64,000 nt of DNA from an uncultured Lachnospiraceae bacterium (GTDB taxonomy: Bacteria; Bacillota; Clostridia; Lachnospirales; Lachnospiraceae). The stretch covers positions 60,373 through 124,372 of the forward strand of contig CAJURU010000003.1 of NCBI GenBank assembly GCA_910588845.1, in the 5' to 3' direction. Shown here in pieces: positions 8,193 to 18,800 of the stretch. The notes under the pieces are model-generated. The model did not search any database. It was not told the DNA's origin and saw only the letters and a program-made list of their open reading frames with translations. Within the stretch, counting starts at the first letter, position 1; each line of letters begins with the position of its first letter. A program made the translations under genes and the position numbers.

Positions 8193-9776
8193 ATGAATGA
8201 AAAGAACATTTTACACAACAAATATTTTCTGTACGTCACAGAATTCTTCGCAGGAATGTCTGTGATGGCGGTAGAACTAGGGGCAAGCCGCCTGATGGCT
8301 CCTTATTTTAGCTCCTCGCAGATTGTCTGGACCGTGATTATCGGCGTCATCATGATCGCCATGGCTTTGGGAAATGTGTGGGGCGGGCGCACCGCTGACA
8401 AGAAGCCTTCCCCGGACAAGCTCTACGGCAGGCTACTGCTTGCCGCCGTATGGATTGCCTTAATTCCCTTCGCTGGGCGGTACATGATAGCCGGAATTTC
8501 ACTGTTGCTAGCTGTATTTATCACCAAGAATTTCCTGGTGTGGGCGGCGCTTTTCGCCTGCCTTGCGGTGTTTGCCTTTCCCTGCGTACTGCTGGGAACC
8601 GTGACGCCTTCGCTGGTGAAATATTCGGTCAGCAGCCTGGACGACAACGGCAAAACCGTGGGCGAACTTGGAGCTTTAAACACGATTGGCAGCATCATCG
8701 GCACATTCCTTCCCACCTTTGTGACAATTCCAGCGGTGGGCACTGCCGTAACCTTTTTGATTTTCTCCGGCGTCCTCGCAGCTATCAGTATCGTATACTT
8801 TCTCTCCCTGCGCAAAAAGATGGTAAAATGCGCGCTCACAGCCGTATTGATTCTTGCGCTCGGGCTGACTTCCGGGACGTTCAGTTTTGCTTTCTGGGAA
8901 AAAGACATTACCTTAGAAGATGAATCCATTTACAATTATCTGCAAGTTAAGGAGAGCGACAGTTCCGTCATCCTCTCCACCAATGTACTGTTCGGCGTAC
9001 AGTCCATCTTGATGAAAAACGCAACGCTCACCGGCATGTACTATGATTATGCGCTTGCCGCCCCTGTCATGGCCGGCGTCCCGCAGATGGATTCCCCCGG
9101 TAATATTCTTATTTTAGGTCTTGGCACCGGGACGTTCGCCAAATATTGCAGCGAATACTTTCCCGGCGTCTCCATTGAAGGCGTGGAAATTGACGAGAAA
9201 ATAGCTAAATTGGCAGGGGAATATTTTGATATGCCTGATACCGTAAATGTATCGGTTTATGACGGACGCTCCTATCTCACGGCTTCCGACAAGAAATATG
9301 ATGTGATTATGGTGGACGCCTACCAGGATATTACGATTCCTTTTCAGATGTCCTCGGTAGAATTTTTTAGGGAGGTGGAAAAACACTTGACAGACAACGG
9401 CGTGATGGTCGTCAACATGAATATGAAATCACAATCCAAAAATTCCATCAACGATTATCTCTGCGATACCATCGGTTCTGTCTTTGACTATGTATACACT
9501 GCTCCGGTATCGGGCGGCACCAACTGCGAGGTATTTGCCTTTCAAAATCCTGACACCCTGGCTACGTTTGAAACTGGATGTAAAACGCTTGCGGACGCCG
9601 ACCTTACGGCCATGATGGAGACTGTCTCAAACTGTCTGTCTCTGCGGAAATGCGGTGATTTAATTCTCACAGATGACAAAGCGCCGGTAGAAGTCCTGGG
9701 CATGAAAGTTCTGGATGAAATCATCGCAGATGAGCTGGACTACTACCGGGCGCTTTACCTGGGGAAATTCCGCTAA
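8193..9776 (+). CDS. Fused membrane/spermidine-synthase-like protein
   Basis: 527 residues. The N-terminal half (about 10-220) has seven or so hydrophobic helices, beginning with FFAGMSVMAVELGASRLMAPYF, a typical opening of the fused MFS/spermidine synthase family. The C-terminal half (about 240-525) is a Rossmann methyltransferase-like fold of the SpeE type: the SAM motif ILILGLGTGTFAK near residue 304, an acidic strand-2 end (VEIDEK) and DGRSYL and MVDAY. Whether it makes polyamines is unknown; many family members lack aminopropyl-acceptor residues. It is monocistronic and divergent from deoB. Confidence 0.82.
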   Translation: MNEKNILHNKYFLYVTEFFAGMSVMAVELGASRLMAPYFSSSQIVWTVIIGVIMIAMALGNVWGGRTADKKPSPDKLYGRLLLAAVWIALIPFAGRYMIAGISLLLAVFITKNFLVWAALFACLAVFAFPCVLLGTVTPSLVKYSVSSLDDNGKTVGELGALNTIGSIIGTFLPTFVTIPAVGTAVTFLIFSGVLAAISIVYFLSLRKKMVKCALTAVLILALGLTSGTFSFAFWEKDITLEDESIYNYLQVKESDSSVILSTNVLFGVQSILMKNATLTGMYYDYALAAPVMAGVPQMDSPGNILILGLGTGTFAKYCSEYFPGVSIEGVEIDEKIAKLAGEYFDMPDTVNVSVYDGRSYLTASDKKYDVIMVDAYQDITIPFQMSSVEFFREVEKHLTDNGVMVVNMNMKSQSKNSINDYLCDTIGSVFDYVYTAPVSGGTNCEVFAFQNPDTLATFETGCKTLADADLTAMMETVSNCLSLRKCGDLILTDDKAPVEVLGMKVLDEIIADELDYYRALYLGKFR

Positions 9777-9813
9777 ACAAATTTTCATCGGCAAGGAGAT
9801 TAGCCGGAACATA

Positions 9814-9829
9814 AGTGTATCAATACACT
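9814..9829. terminator. Short inverted repeat at a convergent gene junction
   Basis: AGTGTAT and ATACACT form a 7-bp stem with a 2-base loop, overlapping the stop codon of the minus-strand gene that ends at 9828. The tight loop makes it a weak hairpin, and the terminator role is inferred from position. Confidence 0.3.
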
Positions 9830-11756
9830 AGTTCAATATACTATTTGTCTCCTGAATAACCTGCTGCACTTTATCGGCAATTTTAGAAACCTTATCCATA
9901 GACTGTTTAATATGTTCGCTGTTCTCCGACGTCTGTTTGGCTCCTGTAATTGCTTCCTCCACAGCAAGCAGCAAATCTCCAATTGTGTTGTCAAACTTAT
10001 CAATCACTACATTGACATCTTCTATTGCCGTATGTATCTCTTCGTCATTCTCTTTGGCATTGCCAACCGATGCCTTGGAGCTGGCGGACAATTCCCGGAT
10101 ATTAGTGGCAACTACTGCAAAGCCTCTGCCAGCCTCCCCTGCTCTTGCCGCCTCAATGGCTGCATTGAGCGATAACAGATTGATCTTGCCTGCAATCTTT
10201 TCCACATCCTGCGTCATGACATTATATTTTGCTACGCTCTCATTGATATTCTTCATAGAATCTGTAATATTACGGTTTAACTGTTTTAAATCGTTCATAT
10301 GTTCAGCAACGTTCATCATATCGTCTGAGCTCTTCGTACCCACATTCCGTATCGCGTCCGCCTCTTCCTTGACATTGGCAATATTCTGGGCAAGCTCGCC
10401 GAAAATTTCCATCAACTCATGATTCATATTGAGAACTTCCTGATTCACCTCAGCAACTTTCTGCCGCTCCTGACGGATTACCTTCATCACATACTGATGA
10501 CAGTTCTCCTTGGCGTTGATGCCCCTGGCAACAGCAATCGCCATATCGCGGCAAGATTTATAACCACAGGCACGGCAGTCAAAGTTACGCTCTGTATCTG
10601 TCTCCTTGCCCATCATCTCATATGCATGTTCAATCTCTGCCTCTGAAATTGTCGCGCTGTGCGTCTTGCGCGCCTCATAAGTACGCAGGAAATCTTCTAC
10701 CCTGAGCTTCTCATCAAATTCTGCAAACTGCTCGTCCACACCCTTTTTCGACGTGTGTTCTTTACGCTTTTTCCTGCTGTAACGCTCTACATGATGCATA
10801 ATATCAGACATCAGGAAACGGTGACAATCTTTGCCGGTGGCCGGCCCACCGTTACAGCCAAACTCACAATTGAGCACATCAAACACTGCGGGCCTTGTCT
10901 CGGCATCCTGCTCCAAATATGCATCCAACTCCTCATATAACCGCTCCGTGCCCTCGGAAGTTATCACCTGTAATTCCGGTGAATGCACCAAAAGATTCTT
11001 GCGCAATCCGCCCGGTGTGGGATAAATATTGCCCTCCCATCCCTGATAGCCATCAAATTCAAATTCACTATATGTACCCTCCCGCGGAAAATTGATGCGG
11101 TTCTCTTTAAAATAATCCTTCAAATGCTCCATGGTGACATTATAATCAATAACCTTGATATCCCGGAACTCATCAATCTTGGCGATACATGGAGAAAGCG
11201 CTGCTATTTTGCCCTTAAATCCCAAAACCTTGCGCATATAAATTGCCACACACGCCATCGGGCTCTGCACCGGAGATAAAAACGGCAGCAATTCCGGCTT
11301 ATGGTAAAGAATATAATTAACTACCGCCGCACAGGGCTGGGAAATCAACTTGGCCTGTGGATTCCGCTCAAGATACCGCAGATGCGCCCAAGTACAGATA
11401 TCTGCTCCAAATCCCACATCATAAATCTTAACATTACCCTGTGCCCGCAGCCAATACAGCACATGACGCCATTGCCCATCAAAAGCTATCTTGATGGAAG
11501 GCGCTACAATTACGGCAAGCTCTCTGCCATTATGCAGGTCTTCCAGAAAAGCCGGCGCATCATCCTGAAAACTTCGGGCGCCATGGGTACATGCCTTGAT
11601 ACAAGCTCCACATTTGATACATTTGTCATCGTTAATTAAAATTCTCAGCTGACCTCCGTCATCCAGCCTTGCCACATTTGCCTCTTCTGCCGGACATGCA
11701 CGCACGCAGGCGTTGCATCCTACACACATTTGTTCGTCTACATTGATTATACTCAT
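9828..11756 (-). CDS. Sensory [FeFe]-hydrogenase-like protein fused to methyl-accepting signalling domain
   Basis: 642 residues, with no transmembrane segment. Two 4Fe-4S motifs (C11/14/17/21 and C46/49/52/56) lead into an H-cluster-like domain. This keeps the four cluster cysteines C142 (QPCAAVVNY), C190 (SPC), C297 and C301 (NCEFGCNGG). The position of the proton-relay Cys of catalytic enzymes (TSCCP) is Pro here. A further Fe-S domain has C394, C397, C402 and C419. Residues about 430-640 are a coiled coil with the MCP hairpin tip NLLSLNAAIEAARAG and FAVVA. It is probably a cytoplasmic redox or H2 sensor that signals to a chemotaxis-type kinase or clusters with receptors. The other hydrogenase subunits are not nearby. 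Confidence 0.85.
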   Translation of the reverse strand: MSIINVDEQMCVGCNACVRACPAEEANVARLDDGGQLRILINDDKCIKCGACIKACTHGARSFQDDAPAFLEDLHNGRELAVIVAPSIKIAFDGQWRHVLYWLRAQGNVKIYDVGFGADICTWAHLRYLERNPQAKLISQPCAAVVNYILYHKPELLPFLSPVQSPMACVAIYMRKVLGFKGKIAALSPCIAKIDEFRDIKVIDYNVTMEHLKDYFKENRINFPREGTYSEFEFDGYQGWEGNIYPTPGGLRKNLLVHSPELQVITSEGTERLYEELDAYLEQDAETRPAVFDVLNCEFGCNGGPATGKDCHRFLMSDIMHHVERYSRKKRKEHTSKKGVDEQFAEFDEKLRVEDFLRTYEARKTHSATISEAEIEHAYEMMGKETDTERNFDCRACGYKSCRDMAIAVARGINAKENCHQYVMKVIRQERQKVAEVNQEVLNMNHELMEIFGELAQNIANVKEEADAIRNVGTKSSDDMMNVAEHMNDLKQLNRNITDSMKNINESVAKYNVMTQDVEKIAGKINLLSLNAAIEAARAGEAGRGFAVVATNIRELSASSKASVGNAKENDEEIHTAIEDVNVVIDKFDNTIGDLLLAVEEAITGAKQTSENSEHIKQSMDKVSKIADKVQQVIQETNSILN

Positions 11757-11876
11757 TTGTCACCGTCCCCCAACCATACATTTCATAAAAATATACTGTT
11801 ATAAAAAATTATAAAATATGGTTTTATCGCTGTCAAGAGTCAACAACTCCATTTAGCGAATGCCACAGGGCTTATC

Positions 11877-11938
11877 GTTACTGTTCACTCTGTGAAAAGT
11901 AACGGCTTATCTACTCTTCTGTGAAGAGTAGATAAGCC
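11877..11938. terminator. Two adjacent strong hairpins
   Basis: GTTACT (11877-11882) pairs with AGTAAC (11898-11903) and encloses TTCAC/GTGAA around a TCT loop. Immediately next, a 15-bp perfect stem (11904-11918 with 11924-11938, core CTTATCTACTCTT) has a 5-base loop. They lie between two minus-strand genes and probably separate their transcripts, although no long T-run follows. Confidence 0.5.
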
Positions 11939-11981
11939 CCGGAGAAAGGTAAAATATCTCTTCCGTTTACCGCGGAGTGTT

Positions 11982-12398
11982 TTACTGCTGCGGCAACTGA
12001 TTTCTATACTTCTCGTACAAGGCCAAAAGCTGCGCCCTGTCAGCGTCCGATACCTGCTCCTTAGCTAATCCGGCAATTCCTTCTACATCCCCATTCGCTG
12101 CCATGTCCGCTGCCTGTTTCAAGTTCTCGGGAGAAATGTACTTCTCTGCAATGTTGGTAAGCTGTTCTACATCCTCCTGATCCATATGATCGACAACCTC
12201 AGATACATTTACCTTCTGCCCTCCCACATTAACCGTCTTTTCTAGCTGCTCTTCAAATATTTTTTTGCCAATCTCCCTGGCAGCCTTTCCCTTAATCTGT
12301 TCTTCTATCGCGTCTCGCTCAGCAAAGAGCACTACTGCTCCTGCCATTAACATACCGGTCACTGCCAACAGGACAACATGCCTTTTTCTTTTCTTCAT
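11982..12398 (-). CDS. Small exported hypothetical protein
   Basis: About 138 residues from the ATG at 12398; GGGAGG lies 11 bases upstream, and an in-frame TTG two codons earlier is an alternative. A basic start and a hydrophobic segment (residues about 6-24) form a signal peptide or single membrane anchor. The rest is predicted alpha-helical, charged and rich in Glu, Asp, Lys and Gln, ending in NQLPQQ. I do not recognise a family with a known function. It lies between the sensory hydrogenase-like gene and the FeoB-associated peptide gene, all on the same strand, separated by hairpins on both sides. Confidence 0.75.
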   Translation of the reverse strand: MKKRKRHVVLLAVTGMLMAGAVVLFAERDAIEEQIKGKAAREIGKKIFEEQLEKTVNVGGQKVNVSEVVDHMDQEDVEQLTNIAEKYISPENLKQAADMAANGDVEGIAGLAKEQVSDADRAQLLALYEKYRNQLPQQ

Positions 12399-12486
12399 AA
12401 ACAAAAATACCTCCCGAAATCATGAATTAATTCTGTATCTATCAAAAATCCCATAACATTTTGAATAGTAACATTTTATCATAATT

Positions 12487-12514
12487 TCAGGAAATGTATG
12501 TTACATTTTCCTGA
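12487..12514 (-). terminator. Hairpin after the Cys-rich peptide gene
   Basis: TCAGGAAATGTA (12487-12498) pairs with TACATTTTCCTGA (12502-12514) with one bulged T and a 3-base loop, eight bases beyond the stop codon of the small gene. It is likely its terminator, though the T-run is interrupted. Confidence 0.5.
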
Positions 12515-12522
12515 AAGATTTA

Positions 12523-12672
12523 TTAATTTTTGCCTCTGCCGCAGGAGGAACAGCCACCGCTGCATCCACTACACCCACTACAATGTTTTCCGTTCTTTTT
12601 ATCTTTATACAAACTGAAACACGCCATGCCTGCAAGCGCAAATACTGTTGCGCCAACCACAAATGTTCCCAT
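12523..12672 (-). CDS. FeoB-associated Cys-rich membrane peptide
   Basis: A 49-residue gene read directly from the sequence. The ATG at 12672 is preceded by TGGAGG at good spacing, and the stop is TAA. The N-terminal half is a single hydrophobic helix (MGTFVVGATVFALAGMACFS) followed by a basic stop-transfer stretch. The C-terminal tail is dominated by Cys, Gly and Ser with repeated CSGC units (C31, C34, C37, C41, C44). This matches the small proteins usually encoded next to feoB, thought to help ferrous iron uptake. No feoA or feoB is present in this window, so it is an orphan copy. A membrane-attached metal-binding role is inferred. Confidence 0.8.
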   Translation of the reverse strand: MGTFVVGATVFALAGMACFSLYKDKKNGKHCSGCSGCSGGCSSCGRGKN

Positions 12673-12774
12673 AATAAACCTCCATTTCTAGTAGCCTCAA
12701 TTGCTATTCTCTGTAGTTAGTATAGGCTAACCATTAGAAAATGTCAAGCTTCTTTTTTGGGCTTCCACAACAAT

Positions 12775-12815
12775 CCCCTCCGCCATCCCGGTCTGCCTAT
12801 GAGATGGTGGAGGGG
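12775..12815 (-). terminator. Hairpin after the giant secreted protein gene
   Basis: CCCCTCC and CCATC (12775-12787) pair with GATGG and GGAGGGG (12803-12815) with one mismatch. It is about 24 bases past the stop at 12839. There is no T-run directly after it on the minus strand. Confidence 0.5.
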
Positions 12816-12838
12816 CTCTTGAACAACCGTAATTACCG

Positions 12839-15800
12839 TCAGTTCACTTGCATTTTCACATTTACTTTTTTCTTACCGACTTGAATCGTAACGTTTTTCG
12901 TTCCTTTCTTTTTCCCTTTTAAAAACACCGTAATTTTTTTCTTCTTTACGGACGCCTTTGTCATGTTTACGATCTTTGAGGAAACTTTCACCGCATCCGT
13001 CGTGGCGTATTTCTTATTTTCTTCCACCACACTGAGCGTCACCTTCACGGTTTTGCCCTTTTTGATCTTAATCGTCTTCTTCGTTGCAGAAAGCTTCTTC
13101 ACCTTATTCTCGACTTTGACTCTGATGGTTGCTTTTACTGTTTTTCCAGAAGCATGCTGCGATTTTAACACCACAGATGCCTGGGAACCCTTAACAGCCT
13201 TTTTATCCGCACTTATCTTCACATAAGAGCCGCTTATCTTCGCTTTTATTTTCTTATTGCCCGATACGGACACGGTAACGGCTTTGGGTTTATTGCCGTT
13301 AGCTGTAACCGCCGTAAACTTTATTTTCTTTGCCTTTGCAGGCGCAACCACCACCTGATTCTGGGAGACCTTAATCGTCTTCGTGCCGGTTGTCGGCTGC
13401 GGCTGCGGTGTCACACTAGCCGCAGTCACCTCAACGCCAATGGAAGCAGAAATACCTGCATTCACATAATAAGCGTAAATATCTGCTTTGCCTGCACCGA
13501 TTGCAGTGACATTGCCTTTGCTATCTACAACGGCAACACGCGCATCGGAGGAATAGAATACCGCTTCTCCGGCTACTTCATTCCAGGGGGCAGCTTTTAC
13601 AGTAAGCGCGGTTTTCTTTCCTGCGGTAAGCTTCAGCGCCCGTTCCCCCTGATTGATCTGCGCGCAAACAGGGCGGATTGTCACAAGCTTCGCATACGCT
13701 TGCGCGATCTGCGCTTCGCCATCCTGCACTTTGATTTTGAGATCTATGAAGCCTTGCTCATGGTAATCATCTATGGCCGGCGTAAAGGGAATTTCTATTA
13801 TCTTTTCCTCGCCGGAAGAAAGCGCTGGTATCTCAAAAGAGGCGTATGTTTTCCCTTCCTCTTTGCCGGATTGCCCGTCTTTCTCTACCTCTTTCATCAT
13901 AACTAACGAGCCTTCATATTTCTCAGAAGCAGCGTTTCCGGTATTGCTCACTCTCGCCCGGATATACGGTTCCTTCCCCCTCCACAACACTTCCGCTTCC
14001 GCAAACTTGACATTGCTTCCATAAGGCACTTCCTTTTCTACCGTAACCGGCTTACTCTGGTCCACGCCGCTTTCCGCAATGGTCACCCGAATGCTTACAT
14101 CAGCAATATTATGTGGGACTGTCCACGGCACAATTACTTCCGCACTCTCGCCGGCTGCCAGCAAAGCATCCACATGTTTCTGCTCAATCATCGTTTCTCT
14201 ACCGCCGGAAACACAGCTTACGGTATAATCAAACCCCGTTGCATCCAACAAGCCCGTATTCAATACTTCAAAGGAAAGCTGGTCTGTCTCTCCTGCGACC
14301 AGATGTGACGGCAGCGTAATCAAATCGTTTTTCACTTGCAGAGAATTCGCAGTGCCAAATGCAATCTCTACAAGCTGGTTCTCGCCATATTGAATCTTAC
14401 CGTTCTCATCAATCCACTGATCAAAATAATTTGACACAGCGTTTACCCGGCTGTCTTTTGTCATGTATAAATCTAATTCATCAATCACCTTATGGTTATT
14501 TGTAATCTGTACCGCCTTGCCAAATCCCCATTTTTGATCCACGCTATCCTCTGGGCCGCTGCCGTTTTCGCCATTTTCTGCGCTGTCTGCATCCTCTAGC
14601 ATCCTCTGATACCTTGCACCGTAAATCTCCACACCTGTGGAATCTTCCTCTGTACCAAAATCTGTGAAGAAAATGTAAATATCGTCGCCATTCGTCGTCA
14701 ACTGATAATTGGCAATGCTCGTGGTGACGCCTTCCTTCTGCGCCAGGCTTGCACTGTCCGCGTGGAAGACGCCCTGGGCAAGTTCTTCGTAAACCGTATT
14801 CTGATAATACTCGGGTGCAAGACCCAAATCCTCTGCCGTTTTCTGATACCAGTTCTTATTCAAAGCAGTCCCATTCATATAACCTTCCAGATACTTGCTC
14901 TTGTCAATAACGACCGTTTCCCCTGCCGAACCATCGTCTTTGTACACCGTAAAGGAATCCTTGCCGGTATCAAAAAACGTTTCTAACAGTCCTGTCACGC
15001 TCATCAGCCGGAAGATATATCCATTGTCCAGCCAGGTCAGATAAATAACGCCGTCAATCTCTGTCAGCCTGGGCGCGGACTGGCTGATGTTATCCCTGGA
15101 AATGCGCAGCGGATAATAATTCCTGCCTTTGGTGACATTCGTAATTTCCAGGTACAATTCTTTGTCTTCACCTGTATTTAAGTTCTCATCCTCATCTACC
15201 GTATAGGTCGATACCATATAGGAATCTCCGTCTACCTGGACAACCGCAGAATTATAATCCATCACCAATGGATGCTCCTTGGTATCATGGGTAATTTTGA
15301 TTAACGTTTCCTCTTGTTTTTGCTGCTTCTCATAATCATAAGAAACATAAGCCATTGTCGCGCCAATCTTTGTAAAATCAAGCAGCTCTTCTTCTTTTGC
15401 CCCTTTGATATCGCGCTTCATGTAACTGCAATAAACCGTGCTTCCATCCACATTAAGCTGCGGAGAAAGATTTAAAAAGCCGTCATCTTTTACCAGGCTG
15501 ACCTCCTGCCCCATTTGGCCGGAAGCAATATCATACACGGCAAACGAAATCCCCATGCCGCTGAGTTTTTCTATTGGTTTCTCCGCAGCGGCAAAGGTTC
15601 GCCCGGCATCTACCCAGGCAATCAGCACTTTGTTACCTACCTTTAAAATATCTGGCATAGAATCCACCGTACCATCTTCAGAGACAATCGCAGGTTGCGA
15701 CCAGCGACTGCCATCGTAGACGGTATAGTAGAGCGCCATACTGTTTTGCGGCTCTCCTTTGCCGCGATTGCCGATAAATACAAGCATCTTCCTGTCCCCG

Positions 15801-18800
15801 TCAAGTGGAATCAAACGTGGCCTGGTGCGCTCCGCTGCGTTCTCAAGAAGCGGCGTTACGGAAATCTGCTCCAATGTCGCACGGTGCGTATTTTTCGGAC
15901 CGCCAAACGATGACATATCCGCATTTCCAGCCGTATATTCATGCATGGAAAGCCGCCCCTTTTCACCGTAATCCCTTAAAACCGTCTCCTTGGGACTTCG
16001 TGCATTCATGCAGAATGGAGAATCACTGCTTGCTGCAAGGACGTCTTTCTCATCAAGAAGCCCGCCAAAGAAATCAAAGCCGGTCTTGTTTTCCAGCGTT
16101 CCAAAACCAACGGTGGAAGTTGCCACATCAACATTCATCGTCAATATCAACATATCAAAACCAATGCCGCCGGTAGCACTGAGCAGCATACCGCTCTTGG
16201 CATTGACAATGCCTACGTCAAACTGCATTTTTGCCGACGCATAGCCGCGGGCGGAAACGACGCCGCAAAGCCCTACCCCCGCCTGCATTTTGAGGTTAAA
16301 CATCAGCGTCAAAGTAGAGACTGTCTGTGTCAGGCGCTCCGCAATATTACCGGAATAGGCATCAAAATCTCCCGCTGTCAACGCATCCTTGCCTTTCTGC
16401 GCCGGATAAGAGACGGCTACTCCCGCCTGCATCGTGCCGCTCATATTCAAAAAGAACGGAACACACTCAACGACAACATACGCTGTCTTATTGAAGGTGA
16501 ACGTACCGCCCACAGAGACCCCGCCTCCGGCAAAGATATACTCCTGGCGTACCGGGTCATAAATATAATGGAAGGCCAGCAAAAATCCTACGTCAACCCC
16601 CATGAGGGCGTCGCTGTTTAGCCCCGCCTGCGCTTTCTTGGCGCTGCTTGCAGGATCCTCCTTCGTCTTATCCACCATCTTCTCAACCTCTGCCTTTTCC
16701 TGCTTGAGAGAAGCTTTCTGCAAAGATGCTTTGTCGTCGTCTTTATACGCTTTATACATGACATCTTCTGTGGTATCGCTGCTCTTGCCGGACGACACGT
16801 CGTCAATATCGTTGATGAATTTATCGAGCTTTGCCTTCTTTTGCGCAGTATTCGGCGTTGCCATGCTACTGATTAAGGCGTCAATGCCCACATGAACGGT
16901 ATATCCCGTATCGCCTTCCCACCTGAGTTTGCCATAGCTGATTAGCCCGGAATTGGCGTTCGCAGAAGTGGCGCCTAAAAGCGGCACGTTGACAGGCTGC
17001 GAGTCTTCCATATCATAGGTCTGGGGCGCTAACACCACGTTTTCAATATAGAACACCAGGCCGGTGTCCACATCTGGGTACTGCATTTCCACCGGCATGC
17101 CGGTAATCTCCTGCCCCTCGTCGTCATAAATCGTCTCCCCATTCTCAGCAATCCTCACCTCTTCATCAATCAGACGGACTTTCACACGGTCGCCGTTATG
17201 TAAGTTCTCTAACATTTTCGGTATTCTACACTCAAAGGTATTCTTGTTGTCTGGATGCTCCCTCACACGATATTCTGTACATACCCCGGTAACCGTATAG
17301 ACGGTAAACACCGCCTCCTTGACAACCCTCTGTGCAGGATTGACTTTCGCCGTAATCGTCAGCGTATCGTCGTAAAGCCGAATTGCGTTATCTCGGTTGT
17401 CCGTGCTCTGATTGTGGCTATTGTTTTCGTAGCTATAATTAATACTTGTAACCCTGGGCATATCATAAGGATAGTTGAGCTTTGTGTTGCCCTGCGTCAC
17501 CTGATATAGCCCGTTTCCTATAGGGGTGGAATCCGTGAGCATCACATCCACCACCTGCCCATTCGCCACGCCGTTTGAAATTAAGACTGGTATCACGTCT
17601 CCTTGACAGCCACGTATACCTAGAAGGTTATAAGCCCCCTTATCATTGGTGGATGAGCTGACCGATTCAATCAAATAATTCCCGGTCTTATCGTCCTTAC
17701 TCTGCTTGCCGGTTCCCGCCGACAGCGTATAATTGGAGACTGGAAGTTCTTCTTCCCCCATACCGGTGCTGCGGATAGGCTCGAAGGATGATACGAGATT
17801 TCCCGCAATCTGGTATTCGTGCATCTCGGACTCTTTGACGGACTTAACGCCCACTTCCACAATATTATCCTCTGCTTCCGCCGCCGCCACCATCGTAAAT
17901 GCCTGTGTAGTGTACACAGTGTTCTTCGATTTCATCTTAACTTGCGGTCGACTGATGGTTCCCGATTCCTTTGCTTTTACAGCAATACGGACGGTGTATT
18001 CTTTGCCTGCAACCGGCTTCATCATTTCCTGCACCGTTTTCCCCTGGGGATTCACGTTAAGAATATTTTTGCCCTTATATTCTGGAAATGCTTCCAGCTT
18101 CTTCTTGTCAATCAACCCCTGGATTTCAAATTTTTCTGCCGCCTGATCTTTCAAGCGCACTTCAATGGCATTGGTATTTTCCATGATAATCGGGCGAATA
18201 AGATAGCTGTTGCCGGTCTCTAACATCAAGTAAGAATCATCGGTAAAGGCATTGTAAGTAATTCCACCGTTGACAGATACTTCATAACCTGCTGCATGGT
18301 AATTATCCGTATTGTCCGCCACTGCGGAGAGGTCAAGTTGATCCCCGGCATGGAAGGTGTACTTGCCATTTTTCGCAAGCTGGGAATCCTTAAAATGTCC
18401 ACTGCCCTGCCCTTTGGCAGAAAGCACCTCTACAGTCACATCATTATATTCTAAGATGGGTCTGAATTTTAACATCTGTTTGTAGCCGTGCCCTGCACTT
18501 TTCGTATCTTTTTGAATGCTGTCAATCCAATAAATGAAATAACCGTCGTAAGGCACGGTGTCTATATTGGCATTTACTTTTTTAATTTCATTTTCCACTG
18601 CCTCCGCAGCGAAACTCACGCTATCGTTGGCATTGGACTTGCCTTTTTTGTTCTTGAGCCAGGACACGAAGTCCTGCGGATAATTCACTGTGACCTTCTT
18701 ATCTGCGGTACTGGGATCAATGGTAAGCTCATATCCCGTGATTCGTCCATATTTGCCACTGTGCCCGCCGAGCTGCGTGTCCTGCACGGTAAATACCAAA

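Noticed and set aside
9828..11756. Catalytic [FeFe] hydrogenase
   Set aside because: The proton-relay Cys is replaced by Pro and a signalling domain is attached, so a sensory role is more likely.
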